From Candidatus Mediterraneibacter tabaqchaliae (GTDB taxonomy: Bacteria > Bacillota > Clostridia > Lachnospirales > Lachnospiraceae): DNA of 45,313 nt. The position numbers were made by a program, and so were the translations under genes. Location: contig DWUV01000057.1 in NCBI GenBank assembly GCA_019120595.1, positions 1-45,313 on the forward strand, given 5' to 3'. Each line of letters opens with the position of its first letter. Position 1 is the stretch's first letter. This document shows positions 24,008 to 32,710 of the stretch, piece by piece. A model generated the notes under the pieces. The model was given only the letters and a program-made list of their open reading frames with translations. It did not search any database and had not been told where the DNA came from.

Positions 24008-24859
24008 TCATTCACGCTCCAGTTCTTTTTTCAGTATTTCGACAGCTCCGCGGTCCGGCAGGCACGACAGCATCCACACCGGAACGCTCATGGACAGATC
24101 TGTCAAAAGATCTATGATCGTCTCCCGGTAACTGTCCTCCCAGCTTCTTACAACAGTCTCACTGTATATCCATTTAAACGCTTCTGCAGGGCGCAGTCTC
24201 CGCAGTTCATTCCTGTCGTTCTTGCGCAGCACGACAATCGCTCCGACAGGCGCGCTCTCATTTCGGAAGATCCTGGAAGACCCTGCATAGGGAAGCCCCC
24301 ATGCTTTCCATATCCCTCCTTCTTTTCTGAGGACAGCCCGGTCGCCGTTAATAATCTCCGCTCCCTCTGTCCTTCTCCACAGGTCCGCCTGCGTTGATTT
24401 TCCTGTGCCGGAAGGAGCCGTAAACAGGATGCCTTTTCCCTGCCATCTGATAAATGATGTATGGAGAAGCGCGGCCCGCAGGGTAATGCAGATCTGTTCC
24501 AGGCGCATCAGCTGAAAGAGATGTCCCATATTCCCGCACAGCTCCCTGTCCTCCTCCAGGATCAGGCATACCATTTCCTCCGGCTCCTCCTCATCCCAGT
24601 ACAGCCATGCATAAGGCTTGACCCTCACAGACAGAAAATGCTCTATACAGATCCTGGTCCCTTTTCGGAACACATGGATATCCGAACTGTGGATCAGCTC
24701 ACCCTTATTCTCCGGCGGCTGCCTGCAAAGTTTAAATTCTGTCACTATATCCGGTCGGCCTCCACAGCGGAACTGCAAAAACTGTTCCTGCTCCGCAAAC
24801 GGGAACGGGACCTTCAGCTCAATGACGCGCCCTGCAATCCTGTATTTTCTGCTGTGCAT
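24008..24859 (-). CDS. HPr-kinase-like (HprK/PEPCK-fold) kinase, cassette A
   Basis: The C-terminal half has the P-loop FTAPSGTGKSTQADLW (Walker A Lys154) and INGDRAVLR, like the HprK/PEPCK catalytic core. The N-terminal half is a divergent domain without the HprK HPr-binding part. I start at the ATG at 24859 (283 residues) because the alignment with the cassette B kinase begins there. GGAGG copies lie 3 and 12 bases upstream, and the longer frame overlaps the peptide gene. HprK homologues in some lasso-peptide clusters phosphorylate the C-terminal serine of the precursor; the adjacent peptide ends in serine. A weak GC-rich hairpin at 24897-24923 lies between peptide and kinase. Confidence 0.82.
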   Translation of the reverse strand: MHSRKYRIAGRVIELKVPFPFAEQEQFLQFRCGGRPDIVTEFKLCRQPPENKGELIHSSDIHVFRKGTRICIEHFLSVRVKPYAWLYWDEEEPEEMVCLILEEDRELCGNMGHLFQLMRLEQICITLRAALLHTSFIRWQGKGILFTAPSGTGKSTQADLWRRTEGAEIINGDRAVLRKEGGIWKAWGLPYAGSSRIFRNESAPVGAIVVLRKNDRNELRRLRPAEAFKWIYSETVVRSWEDSYRETIIDLLTDLSMSVPVWMLSCLPDRGAVEILKKELERE

Positions 24860-24956
24860 AAACCTCCGACACCTCCTATAAAATGAAAGGGGCTGCCGTG
24901 CTGACGGGTCACCTGCCCGCACGACAGTCCTCATGTCCGAACGCTCTTGCGAACGC

Positions 24957-25232
24957 CTACGATGCAAATACGCTGTTTGTACCATCCGGAGTATTGTAGC
25001 ATCCGATGATCATATTATCCGGATCTGTAATCATCGAACACTGATCAGAATCTATAAACAAGGTAGTTATGCCATCATTCAAAATGAATTCACATCCCGC
25101 CGTTTCATCTCTGAGGTTTGGCTTTCCAAACGCATTTCCTCCTGCGACAGTAGTGTCACCGCATGCAGCTACATGCTCGGCAAGTGCAAAGCTCTCTACA
25201 ACCACGATTGGTTTCTGATATTGTTTCTTCAA
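24957..25232 (-). CDS. Candidate RiPP precursor peptide A (Y-x-K-P leader)
   Basis: A 91-residue peptide starting from TTG at 25232 (GGGGG 8 bases upstream; an in-frame stop lies just before it and no useful ATG exists). It begins MKKQYQKPIVVVESFALAEH, then VAAC. The YQKP resembles the YxxP recognised by PqqD-type leader-binding domains. The rest has four Cys in all (VAAC, AGC, DQC, IGC) and ends VFAS with a terminal Ser. It lies 19 bases after the big VWA protein gene and before the HprK-like kinase and radical SAM genes. The shared plan with peptide B (leader, Ala-Ala-Cys, four Cys, terminal Ser) is the main support. I do not recognise a named family. Confidence 0.72.
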   Translation of the reverse strand: MKKQYQKPIVVVESFALAEHVAACGDTTVAGGNAFGKPNLRDETAGCEFILNDGITTLFIDSDQCSMITDPDNMIIGCYNTPDGTNSVFAS

Positions 25233-25251
25233 CTCTTATACCCCCTTATCA

Positions 25252-28215
25252 CTACCATCTGCTGAGCCATGACGAGAATCCGTTCCAGATTGAATCCCAG
25301 AGAGAATTCACAGTCTCTACGATCGTATCAATGACCGTACCGTGCCCGCTGTTTCCACTGTCGCCGCTGTCAGGTTCTGACGGTGCCTCCGGCACAGATG
25401 GATTGTCAATGTCAACGTCTCCCTCAGCGGTACCAGGTTCGATGGTTTCCTCTGTGTAAGCCAGTGAATCAAATGATTCCACATACGACATCAGCGCCGA
25501 CGTCGTCATCAGTGCAAAGTTCTGCGGATCATCAACACCTGTGACGCGGACCTTTGTGACAGCGATCATTGCATCGCCGCTGTTGTATATCATTACGTTT
25601 CCATTCTCATCCGGTGTGATCTCATAGTACATATCTGTGGCGGAATTCACAGCGATATCTTTCTTTCCATCCTTGTCCGTCACTGCCACCTGGGAAGCTG
25701 CTCCGGCGGGCGCCTTAAGTCCTAGAAGCACCTTATCATACTGTGCCTGTCCAATATTGAACGCAACTCCTGTCCCCGACGCCAGGTAGACCTCATTCTT
25801 CGGTCCCAGGTCTTCATAAACTCCAATCTCTGTTGTTGATCCGTTACTCTTATCAATGTACACGGATCCCGCTGTTTCCGGAATATTGCCCACAGAAACT
25901 GTACCGAATGTCTCCGCATCGAGCAGTTCATCCCGCACCTCTTTTATCACGGCATTGGCTTCTCCTGCCTGCTCATATGCTTCTGATGCAACCGCATCCT
26001 CCTCACTCATCGGATTATAAACGCGGATCGCATCCAAATAGAAGGTGCTGTTTCCTTCCTTATCCGGAAGGACTGTGATCGTAACATCGTATGTATCCCG
26101 CACGACATCCTGGAAGCTGACTGTCGGAATCTGGTAAAGACCATTCTCTCCTGTAGATGTAAATTCGTTATCTACCAGAGCAGTATAAATTTTCCCGTTC
26201 TCCTGACCTTTGATCTGTACGATCACCTGACCGGAGGATGCCGTTGTTCTGGTGTAGATGTCCAGTCCGGTTCCTGTAAACGTAAACTTCGCAGTCGCAC
26301 CAGACTCTGCGTAGTGAGCGCTTCCGTCGCTGTAGTTCAGGTTGCCGTCATAGGCAGCGTCTGTACCATATACTGTGTTCTCGGATCCCTGCGTTTCTCC
26401 GGCATCTTTTCCTGCGGATACAGTCGTCCAGTTTCCAGTATATTCGATGGTTGTATAGCCGTCCTGTTTTGTCTGTGTTCCGTCACCGCTTGTTGTATAT
26501 CCGAAATCGTCTTCGTAATATACGCTGGTGGCAGGAAGGAAACTTTCTGCCTCCCAGTAATTTCCACTGTTATTGCCAAATACATATCCCGTATCTACAG
26601 AAGCCCAGTTAGTCGTCTGCGGCTGATAAGAGATGCCAGAACCTTCCACTGCAAAATATCCATCTGCGGAATCATATACAGCGGCATTATTGTGGGCATT
26701 CGGCTCGCTCTTTACATACCGTGCGCCGGTCTTGCTGATTTCTACCTTCTTGCCAAAGTCAAGGACATGTGTGTTCGCTGCGATCGTAACTTCAGGACTT
26801 TCAAATCCTCGTACCAGAGTCTGCGCTGTATTGTCTGTGTAGATCGCAGATTCATCCGTATTTGATGTCATATCTGTTCCGGCATGCAGTGCCTGGACCT
26901 CAAACTTCACAACCAGCTTTGCACCCGGATGCTCGGGAGCAATGTAGTTATCCGCATAATCGAAGCCAGTGACATCAACTGTAGATTCTCCAGCATTTAC
27001 AGATGCGCTGATTCCCTCTGTTGAACCTGTACTTCCCCATGCAACCTGACTGTCGTTTGTCTCTTTAGTTCCGGTTACTACTGAAACAGAAACATCTTTG
27101 TCCGTCATTCCTGCCGGCAGCTTAAAGTTAGCGGTATCCACAACATCGCGAAGGAGTGCATCACTATTAAGCGTTACGCTTGTTCCACTTGTGGAAGAGT
27201 CGTGCTGAACTTCTTCAAATACAGCGTTCAGCTCATCTGCATTTGAAGCGGTCTTGTAGTAGCCGCGGGAGGGGTCGCAGTCGAAGTTGTTGGTAATACC
27301 TGTATATCCAAAAATAGGAATTCCAATCCATCCCACTCCCAAGTCTGTTGCCTGTAAAGAATTGTTGGAAACAAGATGCATAAACCGATTTGCTTTATCC
27401 TCATCGCTAATGCCTGCAATACCATTCCAGCCATCCCAGTTGTCCTCTAGCTCGCCCAGATAGCCTGTCTCTGCGCCATTAAAAATACCAATCGTATAAA
27501 CAGTAGCTCCCTTCGTGTTTTTCATCTGATATGCTGCGCTAATTGCGCCATCTGCAACACCGTCAGAAAAAGTATTGGATTCTGTAGGCACACCATCCGT
27601 AAACAGTACAACTACCGATTTTCTTCCTTCGGTTTTATTCGGAAGCATATTATTCGCCCGTTCCATACCGGAATCAGTATTTGTCGCACCGGAAGGCCTG
27701 TTTGGCAATCCACTTATCGAGTCTACATATTGCTGGTAATTATCTTCTATACTACCCAACTCTGCCAAAGTTGAACTGCCCGATCCATATGTAACGATTC
27801 CCAGCCGATGTTCCACATCGCCTTCCTGTCCATCTAATTCCACAGAATCATCATGAACAGCATCAATAAAATTCTCCACCGCAGTCTTTAGAGCAGCCTG
27901 TCTGTTTCCACTGCCACTAAAAGGATCTGCCATACTCCCCGACTGATCCAGCACAAGAACAATATCCAGCGCCTGTTTTTCCGTCACGGTTGTGGTAGTT
28001 GTCTGGCCTGTTGCATATGCCTCCAGTGTCAGCTCATAATTACCGTTGTCCTTCAAAGCTATACTCTTGCTCAGCTCCAGCCCATCGTTAGCTGCCTGTA
28101 CCGTCGGTTCCTGTGACTCATCCTGTGGGTTTGCCGCATTTGCCGGAAGAACCATCCCAACTGTCATAGTACAGGCAAGAAAGACAGCCAATAAGCCTTT
28201 TTTCTTCTTTACCAT
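25252..28215 (-). CDS. Large secreted VWA-domain surface protein, cassette A
   Basis: 987 residues with a signal peptide (cleavage near 28, ANAA). A von Willebrand A domain spans about 82-340, with the MIDAS motif DQSGS at 90-94, a threonine loop around 178-181 and LFTDG. A beta-sandwich stalk follows. Residues about 562-910 are a module shared with the cassette B surface protein: TSVYYEDDFGYTT, FTFTGTGLDIYTRT, FYLDAIRVYNP, DLGPKNEVYL, ATDMYYEI. There is no LPXTG anchor. The tail is a Pro/Ser/Asp/Gly linker and a Trp-rich amphipathic helix (SLWDSIWNGFSSWLSRW). The start at 28215 has AAGGAGG upstream. It may be an adhesin or the target or carrier of the modified peptide. Confidence 0.88.
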   Translation of the reverse strand: MVKKKKGLLAVFLACTMTVGMVLPANAANPQDESQEPTVQAANDGLELSKSIALKDNGNYELTLEAYATGQTTTTTVTEKQALDIVLVLDQSGSMADPFSGSGNRQAALKTAVENFIDAVHDDSVELDGQEGDVEHRLGIVTYGSGSSTLAELGSIEDNYQQYVDSISGLPNRPSGATNTDSGMERANNMLPNKTEGRKSVVVLFTDGVPTESNTFSDGVADGAISAAYQMKNTKGATVYTIGIFNGAETGYLGELEDNWDGWNGIAGISDEDKANRFMHLVSNNSLQATDLGVGWIGIPIFGYTGITNNFDCDPSRGYYKTASNADELNAVFEEVQHDSSTSGTSVTLNSDALLRDVVDTANFKLPAGMTDKDVSVSVVTGTKETNDSQVAWGSTGSTEGISASVNAGESTVDVTGFDYADNYIAPEHPGAKLVVKFEVQALHAGTDMTSNTDESAIYTDNTAQTLVRGFESPEVTIAANTHVLDFGKKVEISKTGARYVKSEPNAHNNAAVYDSADGYFAVEGSGISYQPQTTNWASVDTGYVFGNNSGNYWEAESFLPATSVYYEDDFGYTTSGDGTQTKQDGYTTIEYTGNWTTVSAGKDAGETQGSENTVYGTDAAYDGNLNYSDGSAHYAESGATAKFTFTGTGLDIYTRTTASSGQVIVQIKGQENGKIYTALVDNEFTSTGENGLYQIPTVSFQDVVRDTYDVTITVLPDKEGNSTFYLDAIRVYNPMSEEDAVASEAYEQAGEANAVIKEVRDELLDAETFGTVSVGNIPETAGSVYIDKSNGSTTEIGVYEDLGPKNEVYLASGTGVAFNIGQAQYDKVLLGLKAPAGAASQVAVTDKDGKKDIAVNSATDMYYEITPDENGNVMIYNSGDAMIAVTKVRVTGVDDPQNFALMTTSALMSYVESFDSLAYTEETIEPGTAEGDVDIDNPSVPEAPSEPDSGDSGNSGHGTVIDTIVETVNSLWDSIWNGFSSWLSRW

Positions 28216-28343
28216 TCCTCTATTTCCTCCTTATTTTTATTTTCGCCAGCCCCTAATACCCACTGACTTATTCTCCCTTCGTAATTAGCAAACTAACTAT
28301 TCCGTTTATACGTAATAAAGTGACGGAATATTTTTCTGCCGAC

Positions 28344-28371
28344 AGTCAGATAAATTTCAATTTACCTGACT
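28344..28371. repeat. Palindromic recombination-like site L1
   Basis: Left arm AGTCAGATAAATT and right arm AATTTACCTGACT are inverted repeats with 12 of 13 matches around a 2-base centre. It sits in the 417-bp gap between the VWA protein start (28215) and the recombinase start (28633). The rest of that gap is AT-rich with an AAGGAGG site for the VWA gene. A TTGACA at 28531 has no convincing -10, so I call no promoter there. Confidence 0.6.
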
Positions 28372-28632
28372 CAGCCTCGCAATTTACTGCATACTTATGG
28401 AATCCTAAATATTGTACCACTCAGAAAATTAATTACCTCATACGGAAGTATTATGTTTTCGCCTGCTTTTTCCGCATTTTTCCTTCATGGGCACCTATTT
28501 TTTACTCAGGCTTACCCCTCGCGCATATTTTTGACATTTTTTACGCCAACCTTGCGGATTTGAAGTATGTTTGTTCTTGTACAGGGATCTATCCGATGCG
28601 CATTTATCAATCAAACCAAAAGGAGGTTTCTC

Positions 28633-29628
28633 ATGAAAGCAACACTTATCAATGAAATTTGCGACCTAATGAAAGCCCATCTTACGGATGAGCAGAACAA
28701 TCTTCTGCGAATGAATCTCCAGAAAGTATTTCGTCAGTTTAATATTCCTGACAGTTCACCTTCCCTCAGCGAACAGGCTCAGCAGGTGAACATGAAGCTG
28801 TTGAATCTTTTCATAGCCGCCAAGCGGATCGAGGGCTGCTCTGAAAACACCTTGCAGTACTATTCTTCGACTTTACTGAAAATGATCAATTCGATCCAGA
28901 AAAATGTGTGTGAAATCGAAACAGATGATATCCGCTTTTATTTATGCAGATACCAGGAGATGCGTAATTCAGGAAAAGTGACCATAGACAATATTCGGCG
29001 CATTATGTCTTCTTTCTTCATCTGGCTGGAGGATGAGGACTATATTTCCAAAAGTCCTGTGCGCCGCATCCACAAAGTCAAAACAACTCAGTTTGTAAAA
29101 GAGACTCTGACTGACGAGAATCTGGAGAGCCTGCGGGATCAATGCCGCCATCCCAGAGACCTGGCGATCATCGATCTCCTGATCTCCACCGGGATCCGTG
29201 TGGGAGAGCTGGTAAACCTGAACCGGTCTGATATTGATTTTAACAGCCGGGAGTGCATTGTCCTGGGAAAAGGGGATAAAGAACGGAGAGTCTACTTTGA
29301 CGCGAAAACGAAAATCCATCTCCAGCAGTATCTCGCAGAACGGGAGGACACGAACAGTGCGCTTTTCGTCGGGCTCCACTCTCCCTGGAACCGCCTGTCG
29401 ATCGCCGGTGTGGAGCGGTTTTTATCCAAGCTCGGCAGCGCCTCCCATGTCAACCACGTCCATCCGCACAAATTCCGGCGGACCATGGCCACTATGGCTA
29501 TCGAAAAAGGCATGCCTATCGAACAGCTCCAGAAACTTCTGGGCCATACACAGATAGACACAACGCTTCATTACGCGATCGTAAATGAAAAGAATGTAAA
29601 ACTGTCACATCAAAAATATGTCTGCTGA
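28633..29628 (+). CDS. Tyrosine recombinase (XerC/D-like integrase)
   Basis: The ATG at 28633 has AGGAGG 6 bases upstream, giving 331 residues; the frame extends further upstream without a ribosome site. The N-terminal SAM-like core-binding domain (about 50-148) is followed by the catalytic domain. Active-site residues are Arg189 (STGIRVGEL), Lys213 (GKGDKERRV), His279 and Arg282 (HPHKFRR), His305 (LLGHTQ) and Tyr314 (TTLHYA), so it should be active. Compact size and lack of a DNA-arm-binding N-domain resemble Xer-like and small-element recombinases. Palindromic sites lie on both sides (28344-28371 and 29809-29838), making these the likely targets. Confidence 0.92.
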   Translation: MKATLINEICDLMKAHLTDEQNNLLRMNLQKVFRQFNIPDSSPSLSEQAQQVNMKLLNLFIAAKRIEGCSENTLQYYSSTLLKMINSIQKNVCEIETDDIRFYLCRYQEMRNSGKVTIDNIRRIMSSFFIWLEDEDYISKSPVRRIHKVKTTQFVKETLTDENLESLRDQCRHPRDLAIIDLLISTGIRVGELVNLNRSDIDFNSRECIVLGKGDKERRVYFDAKTKIHLQQYLAEREDTNSALFVGLHSPWNRLSIAGVERFLSKLGSASHVNHVHPHKFRRTMATMAIEKGMPIEQLQKLLGHTQIDTTLHYAIVNEKNVKLSHQKYVC

Positions 29629-29728
29629 CAGCATCGGCATACCTCTTGCATTGATCCTGTCATGCTCATCATACAGCCGGCTGCCGCCGGGATAACAGCC
29701 GGCTCCTCTACTGATAAAAAGGTATATA

Positions 29729-29763
29729 AAAATCGCCGATTTTTCTGAAAAAACGGCGATTTT
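29729..29763 (+). terminator. Terminator after the recombinase gene
   Basis: AAAATCGCCG (29729-29738) pairs with CGGCGATTTT (29754-29763). The loop can extend the stem with its T and A runs, and ATTATTTT follows on the plus strand. It sits inside the 360-bp gap between recombinase and antitoxin, which otherwise holds the palindrome at 29809 and the antitoxin promoter. Confidence 0.75.
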
Positions 29764-29808
29764 ATTATTTTCTCCGACCGGTAGCAGCCTCCGGGAACCT
29801 TCTGAGGG

Positions 29809-29838
29809 GAGTCAGATAAATAACGATTTATCTGACTC
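29809..29838. repeat. Perfect 30-bp palindrome, recombination-like site R1
   Basis: GAGTCAGATAAAT, centre AACG, ATTTATCTGACTC: two perfect 13-base arms. Its outer arm is the inverted copy of the outer arm of L1, so L1 and R1 bound the recombinase gene like terminal inverted repeats 1.5 kb apart. Bases 29818-29840 recur exactly at 37448-37470. Confidence 0.7.
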
Positions 29839-29952
29839 ATATCCGCCACCCCCGCTTCCCACGATCTTGCCACTGAGATACAACGGAACAGTCGATTTCT
29901 CCCCGAATTTTTGTGGATTTTCTCCCTTTCCCTATATTTCCGCACACAATTA

Positions 29953-29961
29953 TGCTATAAT
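29953..29961 (+). promoter_or_regulatory. Extended -10 promoter of the toxin-antitoxin pair
   Basis: TGCTATAAT (TG at 29953-29954, TATAAT at 29956-29961) with a poor -35. The antitoxin ATG follows 28 bases after the -10, with AGGAGA in between, as usual for an autoregulated Phd/YefM operon. Confidence 0.65.
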
Positions 29962-29988
29962 AACGTACAAAAAAAGGAGATGTGTAAT

Positions 29989-30252
29989 ATGCCACAAATC
30001 AGACCGATTACAGACCTTCGCAACACCAATGAGATTTCGGACATCTGCCATGCCCGCCGGGAACCGGTTTTCATCACGAAAAACGGGTACGGCGATCTGG
30101 TGGTGATGAGTATCGAAACCTACGAAGCAATGGTGGAAAATGCAGCGATGGACACCTCGATTTCAGAAGCAGAGGCCGAGTTCGAACGGAATGGACAGCT
30201 CCATGACGCAGGGGAGGCGTTGGCTTCTTTGAGGAGGAAGCATTTTGGATAA
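29989..30252 (+). CDS. Phd/YefM-family antitoxin
   Basis: From the ATG at 29989 (AGGAGA 8 bases upstream) the product is 87 residues. MPQIRPITDLRNTNEISDIC and REPVFITKNGYGDLVVMSIE form the DNA-binding Phd/YefM fold. The charged C-terminal tail (EAEAEFERNGQL) would wrap the toxin. Upstream in-frame ATG codons have no ribosome site. The end overlaps the toxin gene by 8 bases. It should neutralise the RelE/ParE toxin and repress the promoter just upstream. The pair may stabilise the surrounding island. Confidence 0.92.
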   Translation: MPQIRPITDLRNTNEISDICHARREPVFITKNGYGDLVVMSIETYEAMVENAAMDTSISEAEAEFERNGQLHDAGEALASLRRKHFG

Positions 30253-30547
30253 ATACAGCGTCAAATTGATGAGCCGGGCGCTGCGGGATTTGGACGGCAT
30301 CTATGATTATATCGCTCACACACTGTTGGAGCCGGAAACGGCGCTTAATCTGGTAGATCGGATCGAGGATGCCATCCTCTCGTTAGAGACAATGCCCCGT
30401 CGCTGCCCGGAACGGAAACAGGGTGCCTATGCTAATCGGGGATACCTGCAGCTTTTTGTAGAGAACTACACCGCTGTTTTTCGGATTGACGAGACAAAGA
30501 AAACAGTAATCGTGGTGACAGTCCGCTATTCCCCAAGTGAATTTTGA
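30245..30547 (+). CDS. RelE/ParE-family toxin
   Basis: A 100-residue protein starting with TTG at 30245 (GGAGG about 8 bases upstream), coupled to the antitoxin by an 8-base overlap. YSVKLMSRALRDLDGIYDYI, the Arg-rich MPRRCPERKQG loop, YLQLFVENYTAVFRIDE and VIVVTVRYSPSEF fit the RelE/ParE fold. Whether it cleaves mRNA (RelE) or poisons gyrase (ParE) cannot be settled from sequence; the short C-terminus and ALRDLDGIYDYI helix lean to ParE-like. Confidence 0.9.
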   Translation: MDKYSVKLMSRALRDLDGIYDYIAHTLLEPETALNLVDRIEDAILSLETMPRRCPERKQGAYANRGYLQLFVENYTAVFRIDETKKTVIVVTVRYSPSEF

Positions 30548-30581
30548 ACTGAATCCACCATTCATTCCTTCCGATAAAACA

Positions 30582-30624
30582 CCTCCCTTCCGGATGTAGT
30601 TTTTTACTACATCCGAAAGGGAGG
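30582..30624. terminator. Long hairpin between convergent toxin and radical SAM genes
   Basis: A 19-base arm at 30582-30600 pairs with 30606-30624 (18 of 19) over a 5-T loop. Neither side has a strong T-run, so it is a probable but not canonical terminator for both converging transcripts. It may also act as a 3' stabilising hairpin. Confidence 0.5.
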
Positions 30625-30671
30625 CGCAAGGTCAGCTTATGCTGTCCGTTATGTCAACCTGTCCGCTGCGT

Positions 30672-31823
30672 CTATACGGATTCTCCATCAGAAATACTGT
30701 TTCGGATATCCTCCGGGAGCTTTTCCATAAACTCACCGTAATATTTTGCCGCGTACTTTGCTTTTTCGCAGAGATAGACCGGCCGACCGTCAAAGGTTCC
30801 TGTTTCGTTGTACACCATTGCCGCACAGGAGAAACATATCGGCCGATTCACACAGTTGGCGCATACCGGACTGTACCTCAGCTGTTCCGTCCAGTCCACC
30901 ACCTTCTTCCAGGCTTCCTTCATCGTGTGCTCTTCTAAGCTGATCTTCGGGAAATCCATCATGCCGCAGCCGCTTAAGTTTCCCTGCCAGTCCACCCAGT
31001 AGCTGCACCGGCCGGACAGACACCCCATCTCCCGGGGCGGTTTCGAAGCGGCTTCGGCAAGGATTTCAGGAGTCAGTTCTGTAAAATGCTGCGCATTGTG
31101 GGCCAGAACGGCAAATTGCTCCGGAGGGAGCTGTTTCCAGTCGTTCAGCACCTGATAGTATGCCGCTTCCTCCGGCGCGAAACGCCCTTCATAATCCCCC
31201 GACTGTCCGGTTCTGCGTACAGGAGGGAACATATAGGTAGCCGTGCGGAGGGACTTGCCGTATCCTGCCGCAAACTCGATCATCCGATCCAGATCAGCCA
31301 CATTATCGGGCGTTACACTGCAGTTGAATTTGTAGCGTATCCCGTTTTTCTCAAGAAGTTCTACTCCCCGCCTGACTTTATCGAATCCATGGGGATTTCC
31401 GCACAGCCTTCCATAACTTTCATTTGTCCCGCCATACAGTGTAATATTAATGCGGATTGGCCTTGATTCTTTGAGCCATTCAACGGTTTCCTCCGTTATG
31501 CAGCTGCCATTGGAATTAATGCTTACCAGCATACCCATTTTGCACAGGGCGCTGTAAAGTTCCCTGATATGCGGGTACAAAAAAGTCTCGCCGCCTGTCA
31601 GAAGCGGATACAGTGTCCCCGCCTCCTTTGCCTGGCGGGCAATATCCAGCCAGAATTCAAGCGGCATAAGACCGCCGTTTTGTTTTACTTCTTCCGGAGT
31701 TTTACGCACATAACACATTCTGCAGCTGAAATTGCATATCGGGCTCAATTCAAAAGCCCCAGTCAGCGGCACTCTGTTTCTGGCAGAATAATCATAGATT
31801 CTGTCCTTAATCGTCGTCGCCAT
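30672..31823 (-). CDS. Radical SAM/SPASM peptide-modifying enzyme, cassette B
   Basis: This 383-residue homologue of the cassette A enzyme has CNFSCRMCY (Cys30, 34, 37), LLTGGETFLYP and INSNGSCIT. The SPASM region is CLSGRCSYWVDWQGNLSGCG, then CANCVNRPICFSCAAM, then YLCEK. The two enzymes align along the whole length, including NITLYG, GNPHGFDKV versus HNPKGYTQM, FNCSVTP versus LNCSVTP and TYMFPP. It overlaps the upstream kinase gene by 17 bases, so translation is coupled. The presumed substrate is the peptide at 32773-33024. It is the last minus-strand gene before the toxin-antitoxin pair. Confidence 0.9.
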   Translation of the reverse strand: MATTIKDRIYDYSARNRVPLTGAFELSPICNFSCRMCYVRKTPEEVKQNGGLMPLEFWLDIARQAKEAGTLYPLLTGGETFLYPHIRELYSALCKMGMLVSINSNGSCITEETVEWLKESRPIRINITLYGGTNESYGRLCGNPHGFDKVRRGVELLEKNGIRYKFNCSVTPDNVADLDRMIEFAAGYGKSLRTATYMFPPVRRTGQSGDYEGRFAPEEAAYYQVLNDWKQLPPEQFAVLAHNAQHFTELTPEILAEAASKPPREMGCLSGRCSYWVDWQGNLSGCGMMDFPKISLEEHTMKEAWKKVVDWTEQLRYSPVCANCVNRPICFSCAAMVYNETGTFDGRPVYLCEKAKYAAKYYGEFMEKLPEDIRNSISDGESV

Positions 31824-32700
31824 ATATGATCACACCATCCTTTACCAACCGTTCTTTCAGACATTGAACCGCTTCCCGATCCGGCCTGCATGTCAGCTGA
31901 TAGACCGGATACAGTTCCATAAGTTCCAGCCATAAAGACTGTATTTCCGTCAGTTCCTCACAATTCCACACATCAGACACTGTCTGCTCCATTAATAGTT
32001 TAAGCGCCCTGGGCATCCGCATTCTCTCGATCCGGTTCTCGGGTCCCTGTTTCAGAATAACCACTGCTCCCAGCGGCGCTTCCTCATTACAGTACGCCGG
32101 ACTGCTCCCGTCTACCGGATATCCATATGTCATAAATTTCCCGCCACTCTGTCTGATGATTGTCCGGTCATTACTGAGCAGCTCCGCATTTTCGTATTTA
32201 TTCCACAGCCGCGCCTGGGTTGTCTTGCCTGTCTGGCTTGGCGCTGTAAACAATATCGCCTTTCCGCATATTTTTATTCTGCTGGAATGAAGGATTGCCG
32301 CCTGATATCTGATCAGGAACTGCCGTATGGGAAACAGCTGGAGGACTTTGCCGATCTTCCGTATCATACGCGGATACTGCCGTTCATTAACATAACAGGA
32401 AATCTCTGAAAAATCCGGCGTATATCTGATGGTGCAGCAATCTCCGACGGCTTCCTTTCTGCCCGACGCGTAAAAATATTTTTCATCCCTTTTGTACCGC
32501 ATCAGCAGGTCATGTCCGCATTCTCCGCGGGGCAGGACAATCTGACTGTTCCGAAAAAAAATATCCGCGCTCGCGTCAGCGCTGTCTGTCTCGTCAAGAA
32601 AGGGGCGGTCCGCGTCCGTTATCTCCAGCGGTATTTCCGACCGGAACCGCAGCCGGACTCCACCTAATAATAATGTGTAGTTAAACTGTTCTCTGTTCAT
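31807..32700 (-). CDS. HPr-kinase-like kinase, cassette B
   Basis: 297 residues. Walker A is FTAPSQTGKTTQARLW (153-160 core) and LSNDRTIIR is the conserved Asp-Arg step. A C-terminal part with LGAVVILKQG and LTCRPDREAVQCL parallels VGAIVVLRKN and LSCLPDRGAVEIL of the cassette A kinase. It is not a housekeeping HprK: the HPr-binding signature is missing and it sits between a peptide gene and a radical SAM gene. Expected action is ATP-dependent phosphorylation, possibly of the terminal serine of peptide B. A terminator-like hairpin between peptide and kinase probably lowers its expression relative to the peptide. Confidence 0.82.
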   Translation of the reverse strand: MNREQFNYTLLLGGVRLRFRSEIPLEITDADRPFLDETDSADASADIFFRNSQIVLPRGECGHDLLMRYKRDEKYFYASGRKEAVGDCCTIRYTPDFSEISCYVNERQYPRMIRKIGKVLQLFPIRQFLIRYQAAILHSSRIKICGKAILFTAPSQTGKTTQARLWNKYENAELLSNDRTIIRQSGGKFMTYGYPVDGSSPAYCNEEAPLGAVVILKQGPENRIERMRMPRALKLLMEQTVSDVWNCEELTEIQSLWLELMELYPVYQLTCRPDREAVQCLKERLVKDGVIIYGDDD

Positions 32701-32710
32701 TTTCGCTATT

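Noticed and set aside
24890-24925. Terminator between peptide A and kinase A
   Set aside because: The stem is interrupted by a 4-base bulge and no T-run follows on the minus strand, so I mention it only in the kinase entry.
28529-28600. Promoter of the recombinase from TTGACA at 28531
   Set aside because: A good -35 is present but no -10-like hexamer lies 15-19 bases downstream.
24008-32700. Housekeeping HPr kinase/phosphorylase
   Set aside because: Only the P-loop core resembles HprK; the HPr-binding part is missing and both genes sit in peptide cassettes next to radical SAM genes.
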